A DNA stretch of 64,000 nucleotides from LMUY01 sp965199555 (lineage in GTDB: Bacteria > Pseudomonadota > Alphaproteobacteria > Acetobacterales > Acetobacteraceae): the NCBI GenBank assembly GCA_965199555.1, contig CBDASJ010000017.1, positions 310,001 through 374,000 of the forward strand. The letters are read 5' to 3'. Under the pieces are notes generated by a model. That model was not told where the DNA came from and did no database searches. It was given only the letters and a program-made list of their open reading frames with translations. Shown piece by piece: positions 25,823 through 34,440 of this stretch; positions within the stretch are counted from its first letter, which is position 1; every line of letters starts with the position of its first letter. Both the position numbers and the translations under genes were made by a program.

Positions 25823-28129
25823 ATGCGTTGTCTTGCCGTCGCTTGCCTGTTGCTTGGCCTTGCCCTTCCCGGGGCCGTGCGGGCGCAGCCCGCCCCTGCC
25901 GGCAAGCCGCCACCGCCCGCCGCCACGCTGACCCCGGCGCAAGCCCAGGCGGTGCTGAACGTGCTGCAGGACGACAAGGCCCGCGCCCAGTTCACGACCG
26001 TGCTGGAAAACATGCTGCACGCGATCCCGGATGCGGAGGCGGCAAAGCCGTCCGCCGTGCCGCTCGCCGCCGACAGCGTGGGCGCGCAGTTGCTGGTCGC
26101 CGGGTCGCGTTGGGCGGGCCAATTGGCGGCGCAGTTCGCGGCCACCGCGCAGGCCATCGGTGACGTGCCCTTGCTGTGGCGATGGCTCGAAGGCACCGCG
26201 GCCGACCCGGCCGCCCGGGAGCGCGTGCTGGAAACCGGCTGGAAGCTCCTGGTGATCCTGGCCATCGCGCGGGCGGTGGAATGGGGCGTCCGCCGCCTGC
26301 TGGCACGGGCGCGGCGCATGCTGGCGGCGCGTGCGCCGGCCGATGAACCGCTGGCGGCCGATGCCGAGGCCGATGCCCCGCATGCAAGGCGCCATCCCGG
26401 GTTCAGCGTCGCCTGGCGCATGCTGCGGCGGCTGCCGTTCGTGGTCGTCGCCCTGCTGCTGGACCTGGTTCCCGTCGCCGTGTTCGCGGCGATCGGCCAC
26501 GCCCTGCTCACCACGCCGCTGGGCGCCACCACCAACACCCGGCTGGTCGTGCTGGCAGTGGTGGACGCCTACGTGATCTGCCGCATCGTGATGTGCGTCA
26601 CCCGCTGCTTCGTGTCCCCAGCGGACCACCGGCTGCGCTTGATTCAATGCGACGACCATTCGGCGGAGTTCATCGAGGTGTGGGTCCGCCGCATCAGCGC
26701 GGTCGGCGTGTTCGGCTTCGCCGCATCGGAGGTCGGGCTGCTGTTCGGGCTGTACGCCGCCGCCCATGACGTGCTGCTCAAGCTGGTGGGGCTGGTGGTG
26801 CACGTGCTGCTGGTGGTGGTGGTGCTGCAATCGCGCGAAGCGGTCGCCCACCGGCTGCGCGCCCGCAAGACGCGGACCGGCCTGGTGGCCAGCCTGCAGA
26901 ACCATTTCGCGGCGCAGTGGCACCTGGTCGCGATCTTCTACATCGTCGCGCTGTGGCTGGTGGCGGCGGCGGAGATCCACGACGGCTACCAGCGGCTGCT
27001 CCACTTCTTCATCGTCACCACCGGCACCATCATCCTGGCGCGCCTGGCCGGCATCGTCGTGCTGGGCGGGCTGGACCGGGCAACCCGCATCAACGCCGAC
27101 ACATCCAGCCGCTTCCCCGGGCTGGAACAGCGGCTGATCGCCTACTACCCCGCGGTCCGGCTGGTGCTGACGGCGGTGATCTTCGCCGCCACCGGCCTGG
27201 CCTTGCTGGAGGTGTGGGGGTTCTCCCCGCTCAGTTGGTTCTCCACCGGGGAACTGGGGTCCCGCGTGCTGGCGGCGCTCGGCACCTCGGCGGTCGCGGT
27301 GCTGGCGGCCATCGTGGTGTGGGAAGCGGCGAATGCCGGGGTGGAGAACAAGGTCGCCGCCCTGACCCGGGCGGCGCAGACCGCGCGGGCGGCGCGGCTG
27401 CGCACGTTGCTGCCGATGCTGCGCACCGGGCTGCTGGCCACGATCTTCATCATCACCGGGCTGATCGTGCTGAGCCAGATCGGCCTGAACATCGCACCGC
27501 TGCTGGCCGGGGCGGGCGTACTGGGCGTGGCGCTCGGCTTCGGCTCGCAGAAGCTGGTGCAGGATCTGATCACCGGCCTGTTCCTGCTGCTGGAAAACGC
27601 CATGCAGGTCGGCGACGTGGTGTCGCTGGGCGGGCTGAGCGGGACGGTCGAATACCTGTCCATCCGCACCATCCGGCTGCGGGCATTGGACGGGTCGGTG
27701 CACATCATCCCGTTCTCCTCCGTCACCACGGTGACCAACCAGACGCGGGACTTCTCCTACGTGGTGTCCGACCTGCCGATCGGCCTGGATGAGGAGCCGG
27801 ATCGGGTGGCTGCCCTGCTGCAGGGTGTGGCCGGGCAGATGCGGGGCGAGCCGCGCTGGACGGACGCCATGACCTCGGACCTGGAGGTGCTGGGCGTCTA
27901 CGCCTTCAAGGACACCAGTTGGACCATGCGGGTGCGGATCCGCACGACGCCGTCGCAGCGCTGGGCGGTGGACCGGGAGTTCAACCGGCGGGTGAAATAC
28001 TGCTTTGATGAGAACGCAGTGCAGAGCCCGATCACCTCTTATAAGGTGCAGGGCTGGCTGCCACCCGGCGCCGAGCGGCCGATGCCGAAGCCGGAACCCG
28101 CTGCCGAGCCTGTCAAGGAACCCGGATGA
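25823..28129 (+). CDS. MscS-family mechanosensitive channel
   Basis: About 768 residues. A signal peptide (MRCLAVACLLLGLALPGAVR) is followed by a periplasmic helical region, several membrane segments and the MscS pore domain. The pore-lining helix and following region read LLAGAGVLGVALGFGSQKLV, then LITGLFLLLENAMQVGDVV and the beta domain GTVEYLSIRTIRLRALDGSV. It resembles the longer YbiO/YnaI-type channels that release solutes on hypo-osmotic shock. I chose ATG 25823 because it opens the signal peptide and has GGAAGG upstream. The stop overlaps the 2OG dioxygenase start (ATGA). Confidence 0.92.
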   Translation: MRCLAVACLLLGLALPGAVRAQPAPAGKPPPPAATLTPAQAQAVLNVLQDDKARAQFTTVLENMLHAIPDAEAAKPSAVPLAADSVGAQLLVAGSRWAGQLAAQFAATAQAIGDVPLLWRWLEGTAADPAARERVLETGWKLLVILAIARAVEWGVRRLLARARRMLAARAPADEPLAADAEADAPHARRHPGFSVAWRMLRRLPFVVVALLLDLVPVAVFAAIGHALLTTPLGATTNTRLVVLAVVDAYVICRIVMCVTRCFVSPADHRLRLIQCDDHSAEFIEVWVRRISAVGVFGFAASEVGLLFGLYAAAHDVLLKLVGLVVHVLLVVVVLQSREAVAHRLRARKTRTGLVASLQNHFAAQWHLVAIFYIVALWLVAAAEIHDGYQRLLHFFIVTTGTIILARLAGIVVLGGLDRATRINADTSSRFPGLEQRLIAYYPAVRLVLTAVIFAATGLALLEVWGFSPLSWFSTGELGSRVLAALGTSAVAVLAAIVVWEAANAGVENKVAALTRAAQTARAARLRTLLPMLRTGLLATIFIITGLIVLSQIGLNIAPLLAGAGVLGVALGFGSQKLVQDLITGLFLLLENAMQVGDVVSLGGLSGTVEYLSIRTIRLRALDGSVHIIPFSSVTTVTNQTRDFSYVVSDLPIGLDEEPDRVAALLQGVAGQMRGEPRWTDAMTSDLEVLGVYAFKDTSWTMRVRIRTTPSQRWAVDREFNRRVKYCFDENAVQSPITSYKVQGWLPPGAERPMPKPEPAAEPVKEPG

Positions 28130-28860
28130 TGTCCAACCCCGCCACGGCCCGCCCCTCCATCGCGACGCTGGTCGGCCGCGACGGCTTCGCCTTCGTCCAC
28201 GATGCGGAAATGCGCGGCGTGCTGGAAGCGGGCGGCTTGTCGGAGTGGGAGCGCTTCGCCGCGAGCTGGGACGATCTGGGGCTGGACACCTTCATGGCCG
28301 ATGGCGGCCGGTATCGCCGCCGCCGCCACGCCGTGTTCGCTGCTACGCCCGCCGGCATCACCCGCCGGCCGCACCAGCCGCATTACCAAAGCCGTGATTA
28401 CAACGCGTTGAACGGCGGCGTGGCTCGCTGGTTTGAGCCGGTAAGCGAGTCGGTGGCGGCGCTGCCCGCCTTTACCGCCATCCTCGGCACCTGCCAGCGC
28501 GTGTTCGACACGCTGTCCGCCGACGTCCCGGAATGGGAAGTGGAGGTGCATCAGTTCCGCATCGAGGCGCAGCCGGGCAAGGCCGGGCAGCCCACTCCGG
28601 AAGGCATGCACCGCGACGGGGTGGATTGGGTGTTGGTGCTGCTGGTGCGGCGGGAAAACATCGCCAGTGGCGAGACCACCATCCACGACCTGGACCGCCA
28701 CCTGCTCGGGTCGTTCACGCTGGCACGGCCGATGGATGCGGCCTGGGTGGATGACCGCCGCGTGTTCCATGGCGTGACCCCGGTGGAGCCGCGCGACCCG
28801 GCGCTGCCGGCGTTCCGCGACGTGCTGGTGGTGACGTTCCGCCGCGCCGGGGCCGCCTAG
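28126..28860 (+). CDS. 2-oxoglutarate/Fe(II) dioxygenase, BsmA / amino-acid hydroxylase type
   Basis: 244 residues of the 2OG-Fe dioxygenase family that includes isoleucine hydroxylases and BsmA. The iron ligands are visible as His162 and Asp164 in EGMHRDGVDW and the distal His215 in RVFHGVTPVEP. The conserved YNALNGGVARWFEPV precedes them. Members hydroxylate free amino acids or small molecules; the substrate here is unknown. The ATG at 28126 overlaps the MscS stop, so the enzyme is coupled to the channel gene. Confidence 0.85.
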   Translation: MMSNPATARPSIATLVGRDGFAFVHDAEMRGVLEAGGLSEWERFAASWDDLGLDTFMADGGRYRRRRHAVFAATPAGITRRPHQPHYQSRDYNALNGGVARWFEPVSESVAALPAFTAILGTCQRVFDTLSADVPEWEVEVHQFRIEAQPGKAGQPTPEGMHRDGVDWVLVLLVRRENIASGETTIHDLDRHLLGSFTLARPMDAAWVDDRRVFHGVTPVEPRDPALPAFRDVLVVTFRRAGAA

Positions 28861-28864
28861 GCGG

Positions 28865-29128
28865 CTACTCCGCGGCGCCGCGGATCACCATCATCGCCCG
28901 CCGCAACCGGGCCAGCCCGCGCCGCACATGGCCGTGCTCGCACAGGGAGCGGCCGCTTTGCCAAAGGGTTTCGGCGTTCGGCGACATCTGTCCGTGCGCC
29001 AGCATGCGGTCCGCCAGGCTGAAGCAGTATTCCGGCGTGTCCGTGGTCACGGTCATCGGGTCCTCGGCCAGCAAGGCCCCGTTCAAGTGGCCAGCCAGCG
29101 CAGCACTGAGGGCGATCGCCTTGATCAT
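28865..29128 (-). CDS. Small exported protein coupled to a histidine kinase
   Basis: 87 residues, with a weak signal-like N-terminus (MIKAIALSAALAGHLNGALL) and two cysteines (PEYCFSLAD, GRSLCEHGHV). No recognised domain. The start overlaps the histidine kinase stop (ATGA), so it is the last gene of the protease/response regulator/kinase operon and may be a periplasmic accessory or feedback protein of that system. Function unknown. Confidence 0.68.
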   Translation of the reverse strand: MIKAIALSAALAGHLNGALLAEDPMTVTTDTPEYCFSLADRMLAHGQMSPNAETLWQSGRSLCEHGHVRRGLARLRRAMMVIRGAAE

Positions 29129-30564
29129 TGCGGCAACGCTACACTGCCGCGGGTGTGCCGGGCATGGGCATCATGTGACGTGATCGTCACGGCGGGCAGG
29201 CTCAGCACCGCCCGCAGTCCCGGCGCGGCATCCTCCAGCGCCAGGTTGCCGCCGTGGAGCTGCGCCACCGCCTCCACCAAGGCCAGGCCGAGCCCGGAGC
29301 CGGGCGTTTGCCGCGCCTGCTCGCCGCGAAAGAAGCGTTGCGTCGCCCGCGCGCGGTCGGCGGGCGAGATGCCCGGTCCGCCATCCTCCACCGTCAATGC
29401 GACGGAGAACGGCAGGCGGGCCGCGTGCAAGCGAACGGCGCCGCCGGGCGGCGAGAATTTCAACGCGTTGTCCAGCAGGTTCACCACGGCCTGGCCGATC
29501 AGGTCGCGATCGCCGTGGACGGGCAGGTGGTCCGGCGCCCCGAAGCTCAGCGTCAGCCCGCGCTCCTCCGCCGGGGCGGTGTAGAGCTCGGCGAGTTCGG
29601 CAAGCACGGGCGCCAAGTCACTGTCGGCAAAGGCGGAGCGGCGGGTGCCGGCCTCGATCTCGGCGATCCGCAGCAGGGCGTTGAACACGGCGGTGACGCC
29701 ATCCAGGTCGGCCACGGCGCGGCACAGCGCGGCGCGGAGGTCATCCGGCTTGGCGGCATGCTCCACCGCGTCCTCCAGCCGGGTGCGGGCGCGGGTGATC
29801 GGTGTGCGCAGGTCGTGCGCGATGCTGTTCGACACTTCCCGCACGCCGTCCATCAGGCGGCCGATGCGATCCAGCATGTCGTTGATGGTTTCGGCCAACC
29901 GGTCGAACTCGTCGCCGCGCCCGGTCACGCGCACACGCCGGCTGAAATCGCCTTGCGCAATGGCGGTCGCGGTCACTGAAACGCTGGCGATCATGCGGCG
30001 GAACAGGCGTTGCATGACCAGGCCGCCCACCGAGCCCAACAGGGCCAGCAGCACCAGCGACCACAGCAGCGCCGAGGTCAGCAGCGCGCGCAAGGAGGTG
30101 CGGGTTTCCACATCCCGCCCCACCAGCAGCCGGTTGCCGTCCGGCAGGTCGATACGGCGCACGCGGGCCATGCTGGTGGCGCCAGCCCGCGACACCATCA
30201 GGTCGTACGGGGTGTCGGCGGTGGTCACGCCGGCCGGCCAGCCGGTGAGGTTGCCGGCCAAGGGATGCATCTGACGGTCGATCAGCAGGTAGATCGCGTC
30301 GTCGTCCACGTTCTCGGCCAGCCGGTCCTCGATGGTGGTCTGCAAGGCTTCCAGCCCGCCGCCCTGCCATTGCTCGACCAGGCCCTGCTCGTCCGCGCGG
30401 ATCGCCGCCTCCACCTGGCGGTCCAGCAGCCCGGCGGTGGCCCACCACAGGAACAGCACGAGGGCCAGGGCGCTGACCGCGAACAGCAGGGCGTAGACCA
30501 TGGCCAGCCGCAGCCCGGCGGATCGCCACAGGCGCGGGCGCGCCCGGCGCGCGGCAATGCTCAC
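29125..30564 (-). CDS. Sensor histidine kinase
   Basis: 479 residues. An N-terminal membrane helix (ALLFAVSALALVLFLWW), a periplasmic sensor segment and a second helix around ALLWSLVLLALLGSVGGLVM are followed by a HAMP-like linker. The HisKA domain has the phosphoacceptor His250 in SIAHDLRTPITRARTR. The ATPase domain has LLDNALKFSPPGG (N box), VEDGGPGISPADRA (G1) and GSGLGLALVEAVAQLHGG (G2). It pairs with the adjacent response regulator, overlapping it by GTGA (GTG start). The signal is unknown; the neighbouring HtrA protease suggests envelope stress. Confidence 0.93.
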   Translation of the reverse strand: MSIAARRARPRLWRSAGLRLAMVYALLFAVSALALVLFLWWATAGLLDRQVEAAIRADEQGLVEQWQGGGLEALQTTIEDRLAENVDDDAIYLLIDRQMHPLAGNLTGWPAGVTTADTPYDLMVSRAGATSMARVRRIDLPDGNRLLVGRDVETRTSLRALLTSALLWSLVLLALLGSVGGLVMQRLFRRMIASVSVTATAIAQGDFSRRVRVTGRGDEFDRLAETINDMLDRIGRLMDGVREVSNSIAHDLRTPITRARTRLEDAVEHAAKPDDLRAALCRAVADLDGVTAVFNALLRIAEIEAGTRRSAFADSDLAPVLAELAELYTAPAEERGLTLSFGAPDHLPVHGDRDLIGQAVVNLLDNALKFSPPGGAVRLHAARLPFSVALTVEDGGPGISPADRARATQRFFRGEQARQTPGSGLGLALVEAVAQLHGGNLALEDAAPGLRAVLSLPAVTITSHDAHARHTRGSVALPQ

Positions 30565-31238
30565 TCGGCGCGGATCATGTAGCCCGAGTTGCGCACGGTT
30601 TGCAGCAGCGCCGTGGGGAATGGCTTGTCGATCTTCTGCCGCAGCCGGCTGACATGCACGTCGATGACGTTGGTTTGCGGGTCGAAATGGTAGTCCCAGA
30701 CGCCTTCCAGCAGCATGGTCCGCGTCACCACCTGCCCGGCATGGCGCATCATGAACTCCAGCAGGCGAAATTCGCGCGGTTGCAGGTCGATGCGCTGGCC
30801 GGCGCGGCGCACGGTGCGCGACAGCAGCTCCATCTCCATGTCGCCGACCACCAGCTTGGTTTGCGGGCCATCACCCTTGCCGCGCCGGGCCAGCGCTTCC
30901 ACGCGAGCCAGCAATTCGGCGAAGGCGAACGGCTTGGTGAGGTAGTCGTCGCCGCCGGCCTTCAGCCCGCGGACCTTTTCGTCCACGGCGCCCAAGGCCG
31001 ACAGGAACAGCACCGGCGTGAGATTGTCCTGCGCCCGCAGCGTTTCCAACAGCCGCAGCCCGTCCACGCCGCCCGGCAGCATGCGGTCCAGGATGATCGC
31101 GTCGAAGCTTTCGCTCGCCGCCATGAACAGCCCGTCGCGCCCATTGTCGGAGTGCTCCGCCAGATGGCCGGCTTCCCGCAACCCCTTGGTGACGAAGCCG
31201 GCGACTTCCTTGTCATCTTCGACCACCAGGATGCGCAT
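30561..31238 (-). CDS. OmpR-family response regulator
   Basis: 225 residues: receiver domain with the phosphoacceptor Asp51 (IILDRMLPGG), acidic DD near the N-terminus (VVEDDKE) and the conserved Lys in DDYLTKPF. A winged-helix DNA-binding domain follows (LQPREFRLLEFMMRH, NVIDVHVSRLRQKID). It works with the downstream kinase. Its start overlaps the protease stop (TGATG), so protease, regulator, kinase and small exported protein are co-translated. Targets not visible. Confidence 0.95.
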   Translation of the reverse strand: MRILVVEDDKEVAGFVTKGLREAGHLAEHSDNGRDGLFMAASESFDAIILDRMLPGGVDGLRLLETLRAQDNLTPVLFLSALGAVDEKVRGLKAGGDDYLTKPFAFAELLARVEALARRGKGDGPQTKLVVGDMEMELLSRTVRRAGQRIDLQPREFRLLEFMMRHAGQVVTRTMLLEGVWDYHFDPQTNVIDVHVSRLRQKIDKPFPTALLQTVRNSGYMIRAE

Positions 31239-32323
31239 CAGCCATTGCCCTCGCTCGGCCGCTTTCCCACGGTGACCGTCAGGTCCGAGGTCTGGCTGTG
31301 CCGCTTGACGGTGAGCCGCACCGTGGCGCCCGGCGAGGTGGCGCTCACCGCCTTGATCAGCTCATGCGCGCTGTCCACGGTGACGCCGTTCACCGCAGTC
31401 ACCGTGTCGCCGGCGGCAAGGCCGGAGCGGGCCGCCGGGCCGTTGCGGTCCACGCTGGCGATGATGACGCCCGTGCTGCGGGAGCGCGCGACGCCGGGCG
31501 TGGCCGGCGGGTCCTGCACCGCCACCCCCAGCCAGCCGCGGTCGATGTGACCCTTTTCCCGCAGCTCGGCCACGATCTTGCGGGCGATCTCGCTCGGGAT
31601 GGCGAAGCCGATGCCGACCGAGCCGCCGGTGGGCGACACGATGGCGGTGTTCACCGCGATGACCTGGCCGTCCAGGTTGAAGGTCGGGCCGCCGGAATTT
31701 CCCGGATTGATCGGTGCGTCGATCTGCAGGAAGTCGTCGAACGGCCCGGCGCCGATGTCGCGCCCCCGGGCGGACACGATGCCCGCGCTGACGGAGGAGC
31801 CGAGCCCGAACGGATTGCCGGCGGCGATGATCCAGTCGCCTACCTCGACGGTGCGGGAATCACCCCAGGTGACGGCGGCGAGGGAGGGCGCGCCGTCCAC
31901 CTTGATCACGGCGATGTCGGTCAGCTCGTCCGTGCCCAGGACCTTGGCCGGCAGTTCCGTGCCGTCGGACAGCGAAACGATGATGCGGTCGGCATGGCCC
32001 ACGACGTGGTTGTTGGTGACGATCACGCCGGACGGGTCAATCACGAAGCCGGAGCCGGCGCCCTGCACCTGTTCGCGGCGGGACCGCAGGCGGTCGCGGA
32101 ACTGCTTTTCCAATGGGGTGCCGCGCAGGGCGGGCGGCAGTTGCGCGTCGCCGCCGACATTCTCCGTCACGGCGATGTTGACCACGGACGGCACCACCCG
32201 CTTGACCAGCGGCGCCAAGGACGGCAGCGCCGCCCGCAGCGACCCGACGCCGCCGGTTTGCGCGTTGGACGCGGTGCACCCGGACAGCATGAGCGCGACG
32301 GCAATGGCCAGCGGACGGATCAT
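31238..32323 (-). CDS. HtrA/DegP-like PDZ serine protease, lipoprotein
   Basis: About 361 residues, a trypsin-like periplasmic protease for envelope quality control. The catalytic triad is His106 (VTNNHVVGH), Asp136 (ELTDIAVIK) and Ser210 (INPGNSGGP). One C-terminal PDZ domain follows (IIASVDRNGPAARSGLAAGD). A lipobox LSGC places Cys16 as a lipid-attachment site, so it is membrane-anchored, unlike classical DegP. I use ATG 32323 because it opens a signal with the lipobox. First gene of the four-gene operon with a two-component system. Confidence 0.92.
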   Translation of the reverse strand: MIRPLAIAVALMLSGCTASNAQTGGVGSLRAALPSLAPLVKRVVPSVVNIAVTENVGGDAQLPPALRGTPLEKQFRDRLRSRREQVQGAGSGFVIDPSGVIVTNNHVVGHADRIIVSLSDGTELPAKVLGTDELTDIAVIKVDGAPSLAAVTWGDSRTVEVGDWIIAAGNPFGLGSSVSAGIVSARGRDIGAGPFDDFLQIDAPINPGNSGGPTFNLDGQVIAVNTAIVSPTGGSVGIGFAIPSEIARKIVAELREKGHIDRGWLGVAVQDPPATPGVARSRSTGVIIASVDRNGPAARSGLAAGDTVTAVNGVTVDSAHELIKAVSATSPGATVRLTVKRHSQTSDLTVTVGKRPSEGNG

Positions 32324-32413
32324 CGGCAAAGACCAGGACGGCAATGGAACATTGGGTCATGGTGGCGTGTCCCCCGCCCGGCGACAAGGATGCGGGGATG
32401 AGAACGCGGTAAG

Positions 32414-33208
32414 ATGGGGTTGACAACGATGGGGTGGAGCCAGTTCGAGCCGGCCGGACAAGGCCTGCTTCAGCTCGAGGAACTCGGGCTCGCCTTCGTG
32501 CTCTCCGCCCTGGTGGGGCTGGAGCGGGAGGTGCGGCAGAAGAGCGCCGGGCTGCGCACCCATACGCTGATCGGCGTGTCGGCCGCGCTGTTCATGCTGA
32601 TTTCGAAATACGGGTTCAACGACGTGCTATCCAATGGGCGCGTCGTGGTGGACCCGTCCCGCGTGGCGGCGCAGATCGTGTCCGGCATCGGCTTCATCGG
32701 CGGGGGCGTGATCTTCATGCGTCGCGACGTGGTGCGGGGCCTCACGACCGCGGCCTCCGTCTGGCTGACGGCGGCGCTGGGCATGGCCTGCGGCGCCGGG
32801 CTGCCGCTGCTCGCTTTGGCGACGACGCTGGGGCATTTCGTGATCATGCTGCTGTTCCCCCGCCTGGTTCGCGCCCTGCCGAAGGAACGCCGCACCGCAT
32901 CGCGGCTCCGGATCGTGTACCAGGACGGGCGGGAGCTGCTGCACGCGATCCTGATCGCCTGCACGGAACTGCGCTTCGCGATCGACCACGTGGACGTAGA
33001 GCGCGAGACCCCCGCGCCCGACCGGGAAGGCAGCGCGGATTTGGCTGACTTCGAAAGGCTTGAGGTCGAGCCGCCGCCCTGCGGGATGGTGGTCCTGACC
33101 ATTACAGTGCGAGGCAAGCGGCCAGTGGTCCACCTGATCGCCCGGCTGTCCGAAATCGCTGGCATGGTGAGCGTGGGCAGTGCGGAGGGAGAGGCGGATA
33201 CCGAATGA
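32414..33208 (+). CDS. MgtC/SapB-family membrane protein
   Basis: 264 residues. The N-terminal half carries the MgtC membrane region with ALVGLEREVRQKSAGLRTHT, SGIGFIGGGVIFMRRDVVRG and LTTAASVWLTAALGMACGAG, which are the family hallmarks. A C-terminal cytoplasmic domain follows (RLRIVYQDGRELLHAILIAC). MgtC proteins modulate Mg homeostasis and, in pathogens, intracellular survival through ATP synthase control; here the role is likely ion homeostasis. An ATG at 32429 could also start. Not obviously in an operon. Confidence 0.9.
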   Translation: MGLTTMGWSQFEPAGQGLLQLEELGLAFVLSALVGLEREVRQKSAGLRTHTLIGVSAALFMLISKYGFNDVLSNGRVVVDPSRVAAQIVSGIGFIGGGVIFMRRDVVRGLTTAASVWLTAALGMACGAGLPLLALATTLGHFVIMLLFPRLVRALPKERRTASRLRIVYQDGRELLHAILIACTELRFAIDHVDVERETPAPDREGSADLADFERLEVEPPPCGMVVLTITVRGKRPVVHLIARLSEIAGMVSVGSAEGEADTE

Positions 33209-33324
33209 GGCGGCATGGCAGCGGCGCTTTCTGGAAGGCTTCCGGCGATTGCTGCTGCCCACCAATCACAGCCGGTTTCGCAACGTGTGATCGCCCATCG
33301 CCGTCTCTTTGGACGCGAGTGGCC

Positions 33325-33555
33325 TCAGACGGGACGTCTCCCGTCGATCAGCTCCTTCGGAACTATGTCTGGAAATTCGTTATGCAGACGCGACGAGAAG
33401 TCTACCGTATCAGCCATTGCGGATGCGACAAGCAGTATAAGGGATCTATACTCATCAGCAGAGACGTTCTCCTTGATGTAGTGAGCTAATCCGTCCAGGT
33501 AGCCTCTCGCGCCCATAAGCATGCCGTCAATGCGCAATGCCACGTCTCTGTCCAT
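33325..33555 (-). CDS. Hypothetical protein in a lower-GC patch
   Basis: 76 residues starting MDRDVALRIDGMLMGARGYL, chosen because AGGAG lies just upstream of the ATG at 33555. It is helical, with EEYR-like content (SADEYRSLILLVASAMADTV) and no signal peptide. The surrounding DNA is clearly less GC-rich than the flanks, so it may be acquired. It lies 16 bp downstream of another unknown gene on the same strand. Function unknown. Confidence 0.6.
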   Translation of the reverse strand: MDRDVALRIDGMLMGARGYLDGLAHYIKENVSADEYRSLILLVASAMADTVDFSSRLHNEFPDIVPKELIDGRRPV

Positions 33556-33571
33556 TGAAGTCTCCTGCTGA

Positions 33572-34348
33572 TTAAGGAAAGTGCGGGACCCACTCTGGGA
33601 ATAAGTTTTGCCCAGTGCAAGTCGCCACACATCGCTGAAACGCAACTCCGTAGTTCCTGGTAGGCAAAGCCAAGTCGGCACACCTTTCAATGCAATATGC
33701 CCGGTTCCTAGCGTCGGCGTAGAACAAACGCGATTCTGGCATCTTCGACTGCGCTCCTTCGGGCACCGCTGACGGGGTCGCCGGCTGCAATCGGGAAGAT
33801 TGCGGCGGTCGCATTATTGTAAAAGCGTCCGCCGCCCTGGCTGCGTCGCTTCGTTCGGACGCCTCCATAGCCCGCTGTAAAGCGTTTGAGAGAAACCTTG
33901 GCCATGCATCGATGCCCACGTGCATCGCAACAGCAGCAAGACCCTTGCCCGCTCCGGCGAGCTCTTCGTGAGTGCCGGCATCTATGATGGCTTTGGCTAC
34001 CGACCGCAACCTATCCACAGCTTCATCGCTTGTATATTGATCTAGGAAATGCGTCCTGAACGCGTCCCTGCTCAGCGCCCATGCGTCATGCCAAACCGGC
34101 ACGATCTTTTGCAACTTCTCCAGCGCGGCGTCATTTACGGCAGACAACCAGCGACCACGCTTCTCCCGAGGGACGTGTATGATGATGCTCGACGCTGCGT
34201 AGGCGATCCGCCGGCTTGAGTCAGCAGGTTGGAAAAGCTCGTCGCTTTGAGCCTCCGCTTCGCCGCTGCCAGAGGTTGGCGCGGTGCCCGTGCCAAACCA
34301 TCCATGAGACTGCCGCCCTTGATAAATCCAAGTCTCGTTGCCCGACAT
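33572..34348 (-). CDS. Hypothetical protein, probably horizontally acquired
   Basis: 258 residues with no domain I recognise. Visible pieces are an N-terminal aromatic-rich segment, a helical middle (REKRGRWLSAVNDAALEKLQ, AVDRLRSVAKAIIDAGTHEE), a Ser/Pro-rich linker and a C-terminal cysteine cluster (AYCIERCADL and FQRCVATCTGQ). No signal peptide or membrane helix. Codon use and base composition are less GC-biased than the neighbours. It is followed by the 76-residue gene, and the two probably form a small accessory unit. Start at ATG 34348 is moderately supported. Confidence 0.55.
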   Translation of the reverse strand: MSGNETWIYQGRQSHGWFGTGTAPTSGSGEAEAQSDELFQPADSSRRIAYAASSIIIHVPREKRGRWLSAVNDAALEKLQKIVPVWHDAWALSRDAFRTHFLDQYTSDEAVDRLRSVAKAIIDAGTHEELAGAGKGLAAVAMHVGIDAWPRFLSNALQRAMEASERSDAARAADAFTIMRPPQSSRLQPATPSAVPEGAQSKMPESRLFYADARNRAYCIERCADLALPTRNYGVAFQRCVATCTGQNLFPEWVPHFP

Positions 34349-34440
34349 CTTTGTCGTTCATGTTCATGTTATGTTCGCATAGGGTGGCTGAAGTTTCAAT
34401 GCTTGGTCGGCCTTATTTATGGCCGTGACCTGCTAATATG

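Noticed and set aside
33325..34348. Toxin-antitoxin or defence identity for the two unknown genes
   Set aside because: Only size and GC hint at it; no recognisable catalytic or DNA-binding motif, so not annotated as such.
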